In this document: positions 16,633 to 24,622 of the stretch, piece by piece
How positions within the stretch are numbered: the first letter of the stretch is position 1
How the letters are laid out: every line of letters begins with the position of its first letter
NCBI GenBank assembly: GCA_934373635.1
Contig: CAKROZ010000014.1
Coordinates: forward strand, 1 to 32,817
Source: an uncultured Eubacteriales bacterium
GTDB taxonomy: Bacteria; Bacillota; Clostridia; Oscillospirales; CAG-272
Length of the DNA stretch: 32,817 nt
Direction: 5' to 3'
Translations under genes and position numbers: made by a program
Notes under the pieces: model-generated
What the model saw: the letters and a program-made list of their open reading frames with translations, nothing else
What the model was told of the DNA's origin: nothing
Databases searched by the model: none

Positions 16633-18368
16633 CACGCATTCCTCCCTTCGACGGCTTCGCGCGAGCCGAGCTGGGAGTCGTAGATCTCCCGATAGACAGA
16701 GCAGGTCGAAAGAAGCTCTTCGTGCCGTCCCGCGCCGACGAGCCGACCGCCGTCGAGGACGAAGATGCGGTCGCACCGCATGGCGGTCGCCGCGCGCTGG
16801 GTGACGACGATCTGCGTCTTTCCTTCGAGACGGCGATTGAGCTTTTGACGCAGGCGGCTCTCGGTCAGATAGTCAAGCGCCGAGAAGCTGTCGTCGAAAA
16901 TGTAGACCGACGCCGGCTTCGTCAGCGCGCGGGCGATGTTGATCCGTTGTTTCTGACCGCCGCTGATGTTGGTGCCCGACCCCGCGAGGCGGTAGTCGAG
17001 CCCCTCTTCGTGCATGGCGAGAAAGGGGGACATCTCCGCAATGTCGAGTGCCGAGAGGAGCGCCGCGTCGTCGGCGTCATGGTTCCCCATGCGGACGTTG
17101 TCCCGCACGCTTCCCTCGAAGATCATGCTCTTTTGGAGCGCGACCGAGAAGTTGTCCCGCACCGCCGCCCGCGGAAGGGAGGCATAGTCGGTATCGCCGA
17201 AGCGGATGCTCCCGCTCTGCGGGGTGTAGAAGTCGAGAAGTAGCTTGACGAGCGTGCTTTTGCCGCTTCCCGTGCCGCCGATGAAGGCGACGACCTCCCC
17301 CTCCGGAACGGTCAGAGAGATGCCCGAGAGCACGGGTGCCTCGGCGTCCGGGTAGGCAAAGGTCACGTCGCGGAGTGTGAGATCGCCCGAGAGTGTCACG
17401 CCGCGGGCGTCGGAGCTTTCCTCGCTCGGCAGCTCGAGCACCTCTCCGATCCTGCGCACGCTCACCCGCAGGTGGGGGAGCCACGCAATCGTCCACGAGA
17501 GCATCAGCACCGCGTTCATAATCAGTGCGACATACTGAATGACGGCGATCACGTCGCCCGCCTTCAACACAGCCGAGGTCGTCATTCTCACCGAGCCGAC
17601 AAGGAGAAGGAGCACTGTCGCGAGGTTTAAGATCAGAGTCACCGCGTCGTCGAGATAACCGCTTCGCACATTGGCGCGGATGATGTATTTCGTCATGTTT
17701 TCGGTCGCGTCCTTTGCCCGCGCGTGCTCCGCCTGCTCTTTTCCGAAGGCGCGGATCACGCGGAGCCCCGAGAGTCGCTCGCGCACGATGCGGTTCTGCA
17801 CGTCGATATAGCGGTCGCTCTTGTCCCACATGTCGCCGAGCGGACGCGTCACGAACCGCGCGAGCAGGAGGACGATGGGGATCGCCGCGAGGAAGATCAG
17901 GGCGAGCACGGCATCCGCCGAAAAGGAGAGGATCACCCCGCCGACAAGAAGCACGGGCACCGTCGCCACCGTGGCGACGAGTCCGCCCGCGGCATCCTCG
18001 ACCGAGAAGATGTCGTCGGTGGAGCGGGTCAGAAGCCCCGAGGTGCCCACCTTGGAATATTCTTCAAAGGAGAGGGAATTGATCTTTCCGAACACCGCGC
18101 GGGAGAGGGACCGTCCGAAGGCGGAGGACACCTTCGCGTTCATGCGCACGGTGAGAAGACTGAAAAGGAAGGAGACAACGCCAACCCCCACCATCAGAAG
18201 ACAGAGGCGCAGGATCATGGCGCCGTCCTGCTTCGCGATACCGTCCGAGACGACCGCGCTCATAAGATAGGGCATGAGCAGGGAAAGAAAGGTCGACAGC
18301 GCGTGAATCATGAACATAAAGATCAGTTGTTTTTTGTAGGGACGAAGATAAGATATAACAGTTTTCAT
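16632..18368 (-). CDS. ABC exporter half-transporter, degenerate-site subunit (BmrC/TM287-like)
   Basis: This 578-residue half-transporter has six membrane helices (about 15-300) and an ATPase domain: Walker A GGTGSGKST, Q-loop ALQKSMIF, signature NISGGQKQR. Its Walker B ends FDDSFSALD, with Asp replacing the catalytic Glu, and the H-loop His is Gln (VTQRAAT). Both changes mark the non-hydrolysing site of heterodimeric exporters such as TM287 and BmrC, and the end YREIYDSQLG also fits TM287. It is first in the operon. The start has no clear Shine-Dalgarno, and an out-of-frame ATGAAAACT copy lies 25 bases upstream. Expression is probably controlled by the leader-peptide attenuator at 18414-18588. 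Confidence 0.95.
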   Translation of the reverse strand: MKTVISYLRPYKKQLIFMFMIHALSTFLSLLMPYLMSAVVSDGIAKQDGAMILRLCLLMVGVGVVSFLFSLLTVRMNAKVSSAFGRSLSRAVFGKINSLSFEEYSKVGTSGLLTRSTDDIFSVEDAAGGLVATVATVPVLLVGGVILSFSADAVLALIFLAAIPIVLLLARFVTRPLGDMWDKSDRYIDVQNRIVRERLSGLRVIRAFGKEQAEHARAKDATENMTKYIIRANVRSGYLDDAVTLILNLATVLLLLVGSVRMTTSAVLKAGDVIAVIQYVALIMNAVLMLSWTIAWLPHLRVSVRRIGEVLELPSEESSDARGVTLSGDLTLRDVTFAYPDAEAPVLSGISLTVPEGEVVAFIGGTGSGKSTLVKLLLDFYTPQSGSIRFGDTDYASLPRAAVRDNFSVALQKSMIFEGSVRDNVRMGNHDADDAALLSALDIAEMSPFLAMHEEGLDYRLAGSGTNISGGQKQRINIARALTKPASVYIFDDSFSALDYLTESRLRQKLNRRLEGKTQIVVTQRAATAMRCDRIFVLDGGRLVGAGRHEELLSTCSVYREIYDSQLGSREAVEGRNA

Positions 18369-18413
18369 AGAATTTGTAAAGAATAGTTTTCATATCAAGG
18401 GCGAAAACGAAAG

Positions 18414-18441
18414 AAAAAAGGCACAGGCGTTCGCCTATGCC
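18414..18441 (-). terminator. Attenuator terminator before the ABC exporter
   Basis: On the minus strand, GGCATAGGCG (18441-18432) pairs over its full 10 bases, one of them G-U, with CGCCTGTGCC (18429-18420) around an AA loop, followed by six T residues (18419-18414). It lies between the leader peptide stop and the first exporter gene, 45 bases before the ATG at 18368, so it should cut off the operon unless its 5' arm is sequestered. Confidence 0.88.
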
Positions 18442-18487
18442 GAAATCTCGTTACGGACTATGCGCGTCGCGCGAGACAGGAGGCATA
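18436..18487 (-). promoter_or_regulatory. Predicted antiterminator pairing
   Basis: In the minus-strand RNA, TATGCC (18487-18482, leader codons 14-15) can pair with GGCATA (18441-18436), the 5' arm of the terminator. Inside it TCTCG (18476-18472) pairs with CGAGA (18450-18446). The same TATGCCTCC segment can instead pair with the leader Shine-Dalgarno: GGAGGATACG (18539-18530) with CGTATGCCTCC (18489-18479), 10 bp with one bulge. The two folds exclude each other, which is the logic of a ribosome-controlled attenuator. Drawn by hand, not computed. Confidence 0.65.
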
Positions 18488-18526
18488 CGCAAAAGCGGGG
18501 AGCAGTCTTTTCGGTCTGAGTTTCAT
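18458..18526 (-). CDS. 22-residue regulatory leader peptide
   Basis: This is a short ORF with a perfect AGGAGG (complement of 18535-18540) 8 bases before the ATG and a consensus promoter just upstream. The peptide begins MKLRPKRLL and ends LARRA. Lys2-Leu3-Arg4 (and Arg4-Pro5-Lys6) fit the Lys/Arg-X-Lys/Arg pattern that causes macrolide-dependent ribosome arrest in ErmD-type leaders (MRLR). A stall at codons 3-4 would cover the Shine-Dalgarno arm, free codons 13-16 for the antiterminator and switch on the exporter. It is too short and too basic to be a structural protein with an obvious role. The inducing drug is an inference. Confidence 0.8.
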   Translation of the reverse strand: MKLRPKRLLPAFAYASCLARRA

Positions 18527-18559
18527 ATTCGTATCCTCCTTTCTTGATTTGACAGGAAA

Positions 18560-18588
18560 AGTATAGCACACTCTTTTTCTCTTGTCAA
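18560..18588 (-). promoter_or_regulatory. Consensus sigma-A promoter of the leader-ABC exporter operon
   Basis: On the minus strand, TTGACA (complement of 18583-18588), a 17-base spacer and TATACT (18560-18565). Transcription should start near 18553, 27 bases before the leader ATG. Confidence 0.92.
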
Positions 18589-18665
18589 GGGATATTTCGC
18601 GTTTTTCAAAAAACAGTTACCATCTCGCATCGGTTAAGGGCAACGAGAATTTATAAAAGACGGCT

Positions 18666-20024
18666 TTATGCTTGCTTGACGGTCAGATTTTTCATCCAGT
18701 CGTAGCGGTTGATTTTGACGACGGCAACGAAGCATTTGAGAATCTGATCGCATTTGAGACAGGCAAAGACGACCCACGGCGGTGCGCCGAGGGAGAGCGC
18801 GAGGATTGCGGCGGGCAGAACGACGAGAAAGACGAAAATTGCGTCGTTTTTGAAAACGAAGGCAACATCCCCGCCGCTTTTGACGAGTCCGAACAGGCAG
18901 GCGCATTGGTAGCAGGTGCCGATCACGGTCACCGAGAGCACATTGACGAACTGCGCCGCGTATGCCGTCGCCTCGGGCGTGACATTGTAAAGGGAAATGA
19001 AGGGATCGCGGAGAAGGAAGAGCGCGCCGCCCGTCAGTACGCCGAGTGCAAGAAAGATGAATTGCACCGTGACGGCGTATTCCTTCATCTTTTCTTCCTT
19101 GCCCTCGCCGATGGTCTTGCCCGTGATGATACCGACCGCACCCGCCATGCCGTTCATCACGACGTAGGCAAGGTTGTTCAGCGTGCCCGTGATGCTGACC
19201 CCCGTCACTATCGCCTTGGAGAAGCGTCCCATGATCACGGCACTCGCGAGCATGTTCGACGCCCAGACGAGCTGCCCCGCGACAATCGGTGTGCCGTACC
19301 TGACGAAATCGCGGAGGATGGCACCGTCGCGGTGAAAGAGGTCGGTGATACGGAAGCGGAGCTTTTTGTCAAAGAAGAGGACAAAGAGGAGGATGATGAC
19401 GCTTTCCGCGATTCGAGCGACGAGCGTCGCGACGGCGGCACCGCGGATTCCGAGCGCGGGTGCGCCGAGCTTTCCGAAGATGAGGATATAATTGAGCACG
19501 CCGTTCACGACAAGGGAGACGAGGGAAACATACAGTCCGATGCGCGCGGTCTCCACGCTTCGCATCGCGGCGATGAGAGCCTGTGTCAGGCAGAAGAAAA
19601 GGTAGGAGAAGCAGACGATGCCGAGGTATTCCGCTCCGCTCGCGATCACGCTCTCCTCCCCGGTAAACAGGGAGATCACAAAGGAGGGGAAGAGCGCACA
19701 GACGACGGAGAGAACCAGCCCGAAGCCGAGGGAAAATTTCATGCCGACCGCGACGATCTTCCGTATCGTCTCGGTGTCCCGCTTGCCCCAATATTGCGCC
19801 GCCAGAATGAGGATAGCGCCCTCAATTCCTCCGCTGAACACCTGGAGCAGGGTCTGAATCTGCGTTCCCATGTAAACGCCCGAGACCGCCGCGTCGCCGA
19901 GCGCACCGATCATCACATTGTCGAGCAGACCGACGGCAAAGGTTACGAGATTTTGCAATGCGATGGGGATCGAGAGCGTAAGCAGAGATCTGTAAAAATT
20001 GCGATCCTTGGTAAAAAGCTTCAT
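18666..20024 (-). CDS. MATE-family multidrug efflux transporter
   Basis: The 452-residue protein has the twelve-helix pattern of MATE exporters, which expel cationic drugs with a sodium or proton gradient. It opens with the typical PIALQNLVTFAVGLLDNVMIG first helix region, and the second half repeats the pattern from about residue 240 (FVRYGTPIVAGQLVWASNM). It is divergent from, and a clear paralogue of, the MATE gene at 20408. A consensus-like promoter is at 20057-20085. The Shine-Dalgarno (AAGGAA) is rather far from the ATG at 20024. Downstream, 18600-18665 shows only a weak hairpin before the ABC-operon promoter. The substrate is unknown. Confidence 0.95.
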   Translation of the reverse strand: MKLFTKDRNFYRSLLTLSIPIALQNLVTFAVGLLDNVMIGALGDAAVSGVYMGTQIQTLLQVFSGGIEGAILILAAQYWGKRDTETIRKIVAVGMKFSLGFGLVLSVVCALFPSFVISLFTGEESVIASGAEYLGIVCFSYLFFCLTQALIAAMRSVETARIGLYVSLVSLVVNGVLNYILIFGKLGAPALGIRGAAVATLVARIAESVIILLFVLFFDKKLRFRITDLFHRDGAILRDFVRYGTPIVAGQLVWASNMLASAVIMGRFSKAIVTGVSITGTLNNLAYVVMNGMAGAVGIITGKTIGEGKEEKMKEYAVTVQFIFLALGVLTGGALFLLRDPFISLYNVTPEATAYAAQFVNVLSVTVIGTCYQCACLFGLVKSGGDVAFVFKNDAIFVFLVVLPAAILALSLGAPPWVVFACLKCDQILKCFVAVVKINRYDWMKNLTVKQA

Positions 20025-20056
20025 GTCTGTGCGTGGTTCCTTTTCGTAATAAGGCT

Positions 20057-20085
20057 ATTGTAGCATAGTTTGCCCGAGGATGCAA
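20057..20085 (-). promoter_or_regulatory. Sigma-A promoter of the minus-strand MATE gene
   Basis: TTGCAT (complement of 20080-20085), 17 bases, TACAAT (20057-20062) on the minus strand. The leader is short, about 25 bases. Confidence 0.75.
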
Positions 20086-20272
20086 GGAATTTTTCGCACT
20101 TCGGGAATTTTACAGTGAAAAACGGGCTTAGAAATAAAATTTTCGCCGCGATGAGCTCCTGTAAATGGCCGACAGAGTGAAAATGTCAGTCGACAGAATA
20201 CGTATTTTTTACGATGTTAATGATCGGCGAACCTAAAAATTCGTCGGCGGAGCATGGAAATTGTTTTTCCTC

Positions 20273-20301
20273 TTGCAAAAAGTGTCGCTTTGTGTTAGAA
20301 T
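20273..20301 (+). promoter_or_regulatory. Sigma-A promoter of the plus-strand MATE gene
   Basis: TTGCAA (20273-20278), 17 bases, TAGAAT (20296-20301). The roughly 100-base GC-rich leader can form small stems but has no leader ORF with a ribosome binding site. The rest of the divergent spacer (20086-20272) holds nothing recognised. Confidence 0.72.
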
Positions 20302-20407
20302 ACATACGCTTGCCTTTTTGCGGCGGTCGGTTTTCGGGTCTGTCGCGTTCGGAAGCGAAGATTTGTCCGCGCGCGGGGTGTCCGCGGGCGGCAGAACGGA
20401 GAAAAAC

Positions 20408-21832
20408 ATGAAACTCAAACAATATTTCGGCGATCGCGCTTTTTACCGCACGGTGCTGACCGTCGCCGTGCCCATTATGGTGCAAAACGGCGTGACGAAC
20501 CTTGTCAACATGCTTGACAACATCATGGTCGGCTCTCTCGGGACCGAGCAGATGTCGGGCGTTTCCATCGTCAACCAGTTTACCTTTATTTTCAATCTTC
20601 TGGTCTTCGGGGCGGTGAGCGCCGCGGGCATCTTCACGGCGCAGTATTTCGGTGTCGGGAACAAGGAGGGCGTGCGCGACACCTTCCGCTTCAAATTCTT
20701 GATCAACCTGTTCATCGGCGTCCTCGGCATCGGCACGCTTTGGCTGTTCGGCGATGCCCTGATCGGGATCTTCCTCCACGAGGGAAGTGCGGAGGGGGAT
20801 CTCGCCCTGACGCTCGCCTACGGAAAAGAGTATCTCCTTGTCATGCTCATCGGGCTGATTCCTTTCGCCATGACGCAGGTCTACGCGTCCACCATGCGCG
20901 AGACGGGAGAGAATATGATGCCCATGATCGCGAGCATCGTCGCCGTGGTCGTCAATTTCGTCTTCAATACGATCCTGATCTTCGGTACCTTCGGCGCGCC
21001 CGCCCTCGGCGTGAAGGGCGCGGCAATCGCCACGGTGATCTCCCGTTTTGTCGAGCTTGCCGTTCTGGTGATCTACGCGCACACGCACAAGGAAAAATGC
21101 GCGTTTGCCGACGGAGCGTTCCGCACGTTGAAGATCCCCTCCCGCCTCGCGGGACAGATCGCCCTGAAAGGGCTTCCCCTGATGCTCAACGAGTTTTTCT
21201 GGGCGCTTGCCGTGACCCTCCGCAATCAGTGCTATTCCACCCGCGGACTGGATGCCGTCGCCGCGCAGAACATCGACGCCACCCTGATCAACCTTTTCTC
21301 GGTCGTTTATATGTCCCTCGGTACCGCCATTGCCATCATCGTCGGCAACAAGCTCGGCGCGGGCAAGATTGAGGAGGCAAAGGACACCGACCGAAAGATG
21401 ATCGCGTTCTCCGTTCTTTGCGCGCTCGGCATGGCGATACTGCTCGTCGGCGTAGCCTTCCTGTTCCCGATGCTCTATAACACCACGGCGACGGCGCGGG
21501 AGATCTCGACCTACATGATCCTAATTTCGGGGCTTCTGATGCCCTTCAACGCCTTCTCGAACGCCGCGTACTTCACCCTTCGCTCGGGTGGACAGGTGAT
21601 GATTACCGTCCTCTTCGACAGCGTGTACATGTGGGGCGTCGTCCTGCCGACCTCCCTCCTTCTGACTCACCTCACGGGGATGGACATCCGCTGGCTCTTC
21701 CTCGCCTGCCAAGGCGTCGAAAGCATTAAATTCCTTCCGGGAATTTTTCTCCTTCGTCGCGGGACATGGGCAAATCAGCTCGTCAAAGAAGAAGAGAGTG
21801 TCGAGGAGCTTGACTCGCTTTTGGACTCATAA
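20408..21832 (+). CDS. MATE-family multidrug efflux transporter
   Basis: The 474-residue MATE exporter has twelve predicted helices. Its N-terminus (FYRTVLTVAVPIMVQNGV, then NMLDNIMVGSLG) closely follows that of the divergent neighbour at 18666-20024, so the pair likely arose by duplication. The second bundle begins near residue 240 (IALKGLPLMLNEFFWALAV). The C-terminal tail is acidic (KEEESVEELDSLLDS). The ATG at 20408 has GGAGAA 5 bases upstream; the open frame extends back to 20261, but that start would precede the promoter's -10 box. The gene ends in a strong terminator at 21850. The substrate is unknown. Confidence 0.95.
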   Translation: MKLKQYFGDRAFYRTVLTVAVPIMVQNGVTNLVNMLDNIMVGSLGTEQMSGVSIVNQFTFIFNLLVFGAVSAAGIFTAQYFGVGNKEGVRDTFRFKFLINLFIGVLGIGTLWLFGDALIGIFLHEGSAEGDLALTLAYGKEYLLVMLIGLIPFAMTQVYASTMRETGENMMPMIASIVAVVVNFVFNTILIFGTFGAPALGVKGAAIATVISRFVELAVLVIYAHTHKEKCAFADGAFRTLKIPSRLAGQIALKGLPLMLNEFFWALAVTLRNQCYSTRGLDAVAAQNIDATLINLFSVVYMSLGTAIAIIVGNKLGAGKIEEAKDTDRKMIAFSVLCALGMAILLVGVAFLFPMLYNTTATAREISTYMILISGLLMPFNAFSNAAYFTLRSGGQVMITVLFDSVYMWGVVLPTSLLLTHLTGMDIRWLFLACQGVESIKFLPGIFLLRRGTWANQLVKEEESVEELDSLLDS

Positions 21833-21849
21833 AGCAAACAAAACATAAC

Positions 21850-21887
21850 AAAAACCGGGGATTCCGCTTGCGGAACCCCCGGTTTTT
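21850..21887. terminator. Bidirectional terminator
   Basis: AAAAACCGGGG and TTCCGC on the left pair with GCGGAA and CCCCGGTTTTT on the right, with one bulged base on each side and a TT loop. It ends the MATE gene and, on the other strand, the lipoprotein gene. Confidence 0.92.
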
Positions 21888-21928
21888 TGCGAATGAGACA
21901 GCCCTTTCGACGGGTTGTTTTTCGGAGC

Positions 21929-24598
21929 TTACTTTGCCTTGTTCAGCGATTTCGTCGTCGTTCCGTCGTAAAGGTAGAGATACCCCTCGCCGGTGACGCC
22001 GCCCGCGAGCGGCATTTCGGACACATAGGTAATCTTGACATCGACGAAGGTGATGCCACGGCTCGTCGAGCCGAGACCGTCGACCGCGCCGGAGTAGACC
22101 GTTTGGGACTTGCCCGACGAAACGTCGAATTTGAAGAGACCTTCGCTGCCGCTCGTGATGCTTGCATAGTAGACGTCCGTACCGTCATTTGCCATATCGA
22201 CGATTTCGACCTTTTTCGCCAAGGCGCCGGATTTTGCTTCGGTCGTCGGGTCGTAGGAATACAGGGTTTTGTCCTTCTGATTGAAGACATAGAAGGTGCC
22301 GCCGACATAGGTAAACATCGCTCCCAAACCGATCTCCGTGCCTGCCGTCTTTTCCGTAGCGTCTACGGCAATATAGCAGAATTTTTTCTGTGCGAGGGGA
22401 TTGTTCGGGTTCGTGCAATAGTACACCTTATCGTTTAATACAAGAATCGTCCGATAGTTGACATTGTCCTTTCCGATCTGCACGGCGTCGGTGTCGAAGT
22501 CAATTGAGGTGTTCGAAACGCGCTTGAGGCGGTTTGCCGTCGCCCCGTTGTCGACAAAATAGAGATAGTCGCCGTCAAAGAAGAGAGCATCGATGCGATT
22601 CTTCGACACACGGACGGGCTCGGAGCCGCTCTTTAACTCGAGCTTGTATAGGTCGTAGTTTGTCAGAGAATACTTGCTGTAGAAGATATATCCGTCGTGG
22701 AACCAAAAATCGGCACATGCGTCCGAAATCACCTTGAAATTTCCTTTGGTGATCGGATTGTACTTGTAGATGGCACCGCCGTCACGGTTGTTGATGTAAT
22801 AGATCTCGCCGTTCCATTCCTTTGTTTCTGCATATCCCATCACATAGGTATTGTCAATCGGAACAAATCCCTCCATCACATCGGTGGCGGTGCCGCTTGC
22901 GATGCGGTAGCACATCAGATGCTTGTTTGCGTTGCGGTAATAGTACAGGTTCGTGCCGTCACCCGTGAGAGCGTAGACCTGTTCGTCGACAAGCTTTGTG
23001 CCGGGCACACTTCCCGAGGCACTTGTCAGAACCTTGTAAACACCCTTTCCGAGCACGGAGGAGGTCAACAGATCGGAATTGATATAATAAAGCGTATTGC
23101 CGACGACCGTCAGATTCTTTCCCGCGTCGCAGGTGAGCTTCGTGATGGTATCGGAAGACAGATCGATCCGATGAAGGGCATAGCCCGATGTGAGAGAGCC
23201 GATATTCAGGTAAAGGGTATTGTTATTTATCATCATTTCGGTGACGGTCTTCCCGTTCAGCAGATCGCCCTTGTATTCGGTTGCACTGCCGCCGGATACG
23301 GGAATGCTGTATAGCTTCCCCTTTGAGGAGCCGTCCGCAAAATACAGCGTGTTTCCGTTGACACAGAGCCAGCTTGCATTGCCTTGGTATATTTGTGTTG
23401 CAAGGGTATCTTCCGCGGCGGACAGGGAATAGCGATAGATTCCGTTCTTTTCTCCGCCGAACAGGCTGTTGATTGCAAAATATACCCATCCGTTCGAGAT
23501 TGTGAGATATTGTGCGTTTGCCGAATATACGGCGGACGGATTCGAGCTCGAGATTGCCGACGCGGTGTCGAGCTTCTTGATATTGGAGCCCAACAGACCC
23601 TTGCTCGTGAAATACAGGTCGTTTTCGTAAGCCGTCAGATAGTTCGCCTCGTCGTTGCTGACCTTTGAAATCGTGCCTGCCTCGTATTTATAGAGGGTGT
23701 CGTTATCGAGCGGATTCTGGAAGTATACGGCATTCCCGACAATCGTGCTCCAGAGCTGCTTTTCGGTCGTTTTGATTGTAAGCGTTGCGGCGTAGCGGCG
23801 CGCATGATAGTTTTGCCCGGACACCGTGGCAACGACCGCGTACTCTCCTCCATCCGTTACGGAATCGCGCACTTCTCCGTTGTATGTATAGACAACGGTG
23901 CATCCGCTCGGCACGTCGCCGACGATGATGAGAGAATGAGCGAGACCGTCGTACTCCACCGTATTGTCGGTAAAGGTAATGATTTCTTCGGCGAAGGTTG
24001 CCTTTTCAATGACCAGTGCTGCCGTCAGCGTCAAGGGATTGTAGTTTTCCTTCGTAATCGTCACGCTTGCATTGTACGTCCCCGCGTTCGTACCCTTTTC
24101 GTTCTCGTAGGCCGCGGATGCGCCCGCCGGGAGGGTTCCCGCGATTGCGAGCACATGCTCGGTGCCGTCATAGGTCACGGTCTTATCGGGGAAGGTGATG
24201 CCCGTAAAGTCCGCCTTGTTGACGGTCAGGGTAGCTGTCAGCGACAGTGTGGCGTACCCTTCCTTGGAAAGGGTCACCTTTGCCGAATAGGTGCCCGCGT
24301 TCGTGCCTTTTTCGTTCTCGTAGACCACCGTCGTTCCCGAGGGAAGAGCGCCCGTCACGGCGAGCGTGTGCTCTGTGCCGTCATAGGTCACGGTCTTATC
24401 GGGGAAGGTGATGCCCTCGAAGACCTTCGACACGGGGGCTTTGTCGTCGCTCGGTGTGTTGTCGCCGGAATCGTCGCTCGGGTTTTCGATCGGGTCGTCG
24501 TTCGGCGGCTCGGGCGTGGGGGTCTCTCCGCAGGCAACAAGCGCGAAGAGAAGGATCAGGAGAAGCAGGGGGAGCAGAAAACGGATGCGGTGTTTCAT
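21929..24598 (-). CDS. MBG-repeat and beta-propeller surface lipoprotein
   Basis: This 889-residue lipoprotein has signal peptide lipobox LVAC (Cys23) and a Pro/Asp/Ser-rich linker to about residue 57. Three MBG-type beta repeats follow (about 58-131, 132-202, 203-280), each with a TVTYDGTEHxL-like strand and a GTYxAxVT strand. From ~282 to the end is a propeller of short YY/LYF blades (DTLYKYEAG, NTLYYINSD, GDYLYFVDNG), of the DUF5050 type by appearance. Such proteins are anchored outside the membrane and likely bind a surface partner or polymer; no catalytic site is seen. GGAGG lies 7 bases before the ATG. It follows the XRE regulator by 24 bp on the same strand, so the two are probably co-transcribed. 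Confidence 0.9.
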   Translation of the reverse strand: MKHRIRFLLPLLLLILLFALVACGETPTPEPPNDDPIENPSDDSGDNTPSDDKAPVSKVFEGITFPDKTVTYDGTEHTLAVTGALPSGTTVVYENEKGTNAGTYSAKVTLSKEGYATLSLTATLTVNKADFTGITFPDKTVTYDGTEHVLAIAGTLPAGASAAYENEKGTNAGTYNASVTITKENYNPLTLTAALVIEKATFAEEIITFTDNTVEYDGLAHSLIIVGDVPSGCTVVYTYNGEVRDSVTDGGEYAVVATVSGQNYHARRYAATLTIKTTEKQLWSTIVGNAVYFQNPLDNDTLYKYEAGTISKVSNDEANYLTAYENDLYFTSKGLLGSNIKKLDTASAISSSNPSAVYSANAQYLTISNGWVYFAINSLFGGEKNGIYRYSLSAAEDTLATQIYQGNASWLCVNGNTLYFADGSSKGKLYSIPVSGGSATEYKGDLLNGKTVTEMMINNNTLYLNIGSLTSGYALHRIDLSSDTITKLTCDAGKNLTVVGNTLYYINSDLLTSSVLGKGVYKVLTSASGSVPGTKLVDEQVYALTGDGTNLYYYRNANKHLMCYRIASGTATDVMEGFVPIDNTYVMGYAETKEWNGEIYYINNRDGGAIYKYNPITKGNFKVISDACADFWFHDGYIFYSKYSLTNYDLYKLELKSGSEPVRVSKNRIDALFFDGDYLYFVDNGATANRLKRVSNTSIDFDTDAVQIGKDNVNYRTILVLNDKVYYCTNPNNPLAQKKFCYIAVDATEKTAGTEIGLGAMFTYVGGTFYVFNQKDKTLYSYDPTTEAKSGALAKKVEIVDMANDGTDVYYASITSGSEGLFKFDVSSGKSQTVYSGAVDGLGSTSRGITFVDVKITYVSEMPLAGGVTGEGYLYLYDGTTTKSLNKAK

Positions 24599-24622
24599 GA
24601 GATACCTCCGAAAATAAAAATT

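Noticed and set aside
18064..18393. 109-codon frame starting 25 bases before the first ABC gene in another frame
   Set aside because: It has no Shine-Dalgarno and shadows the ABC protein. The duplicated ATGAAAACT is noted in the ABC gene entry.
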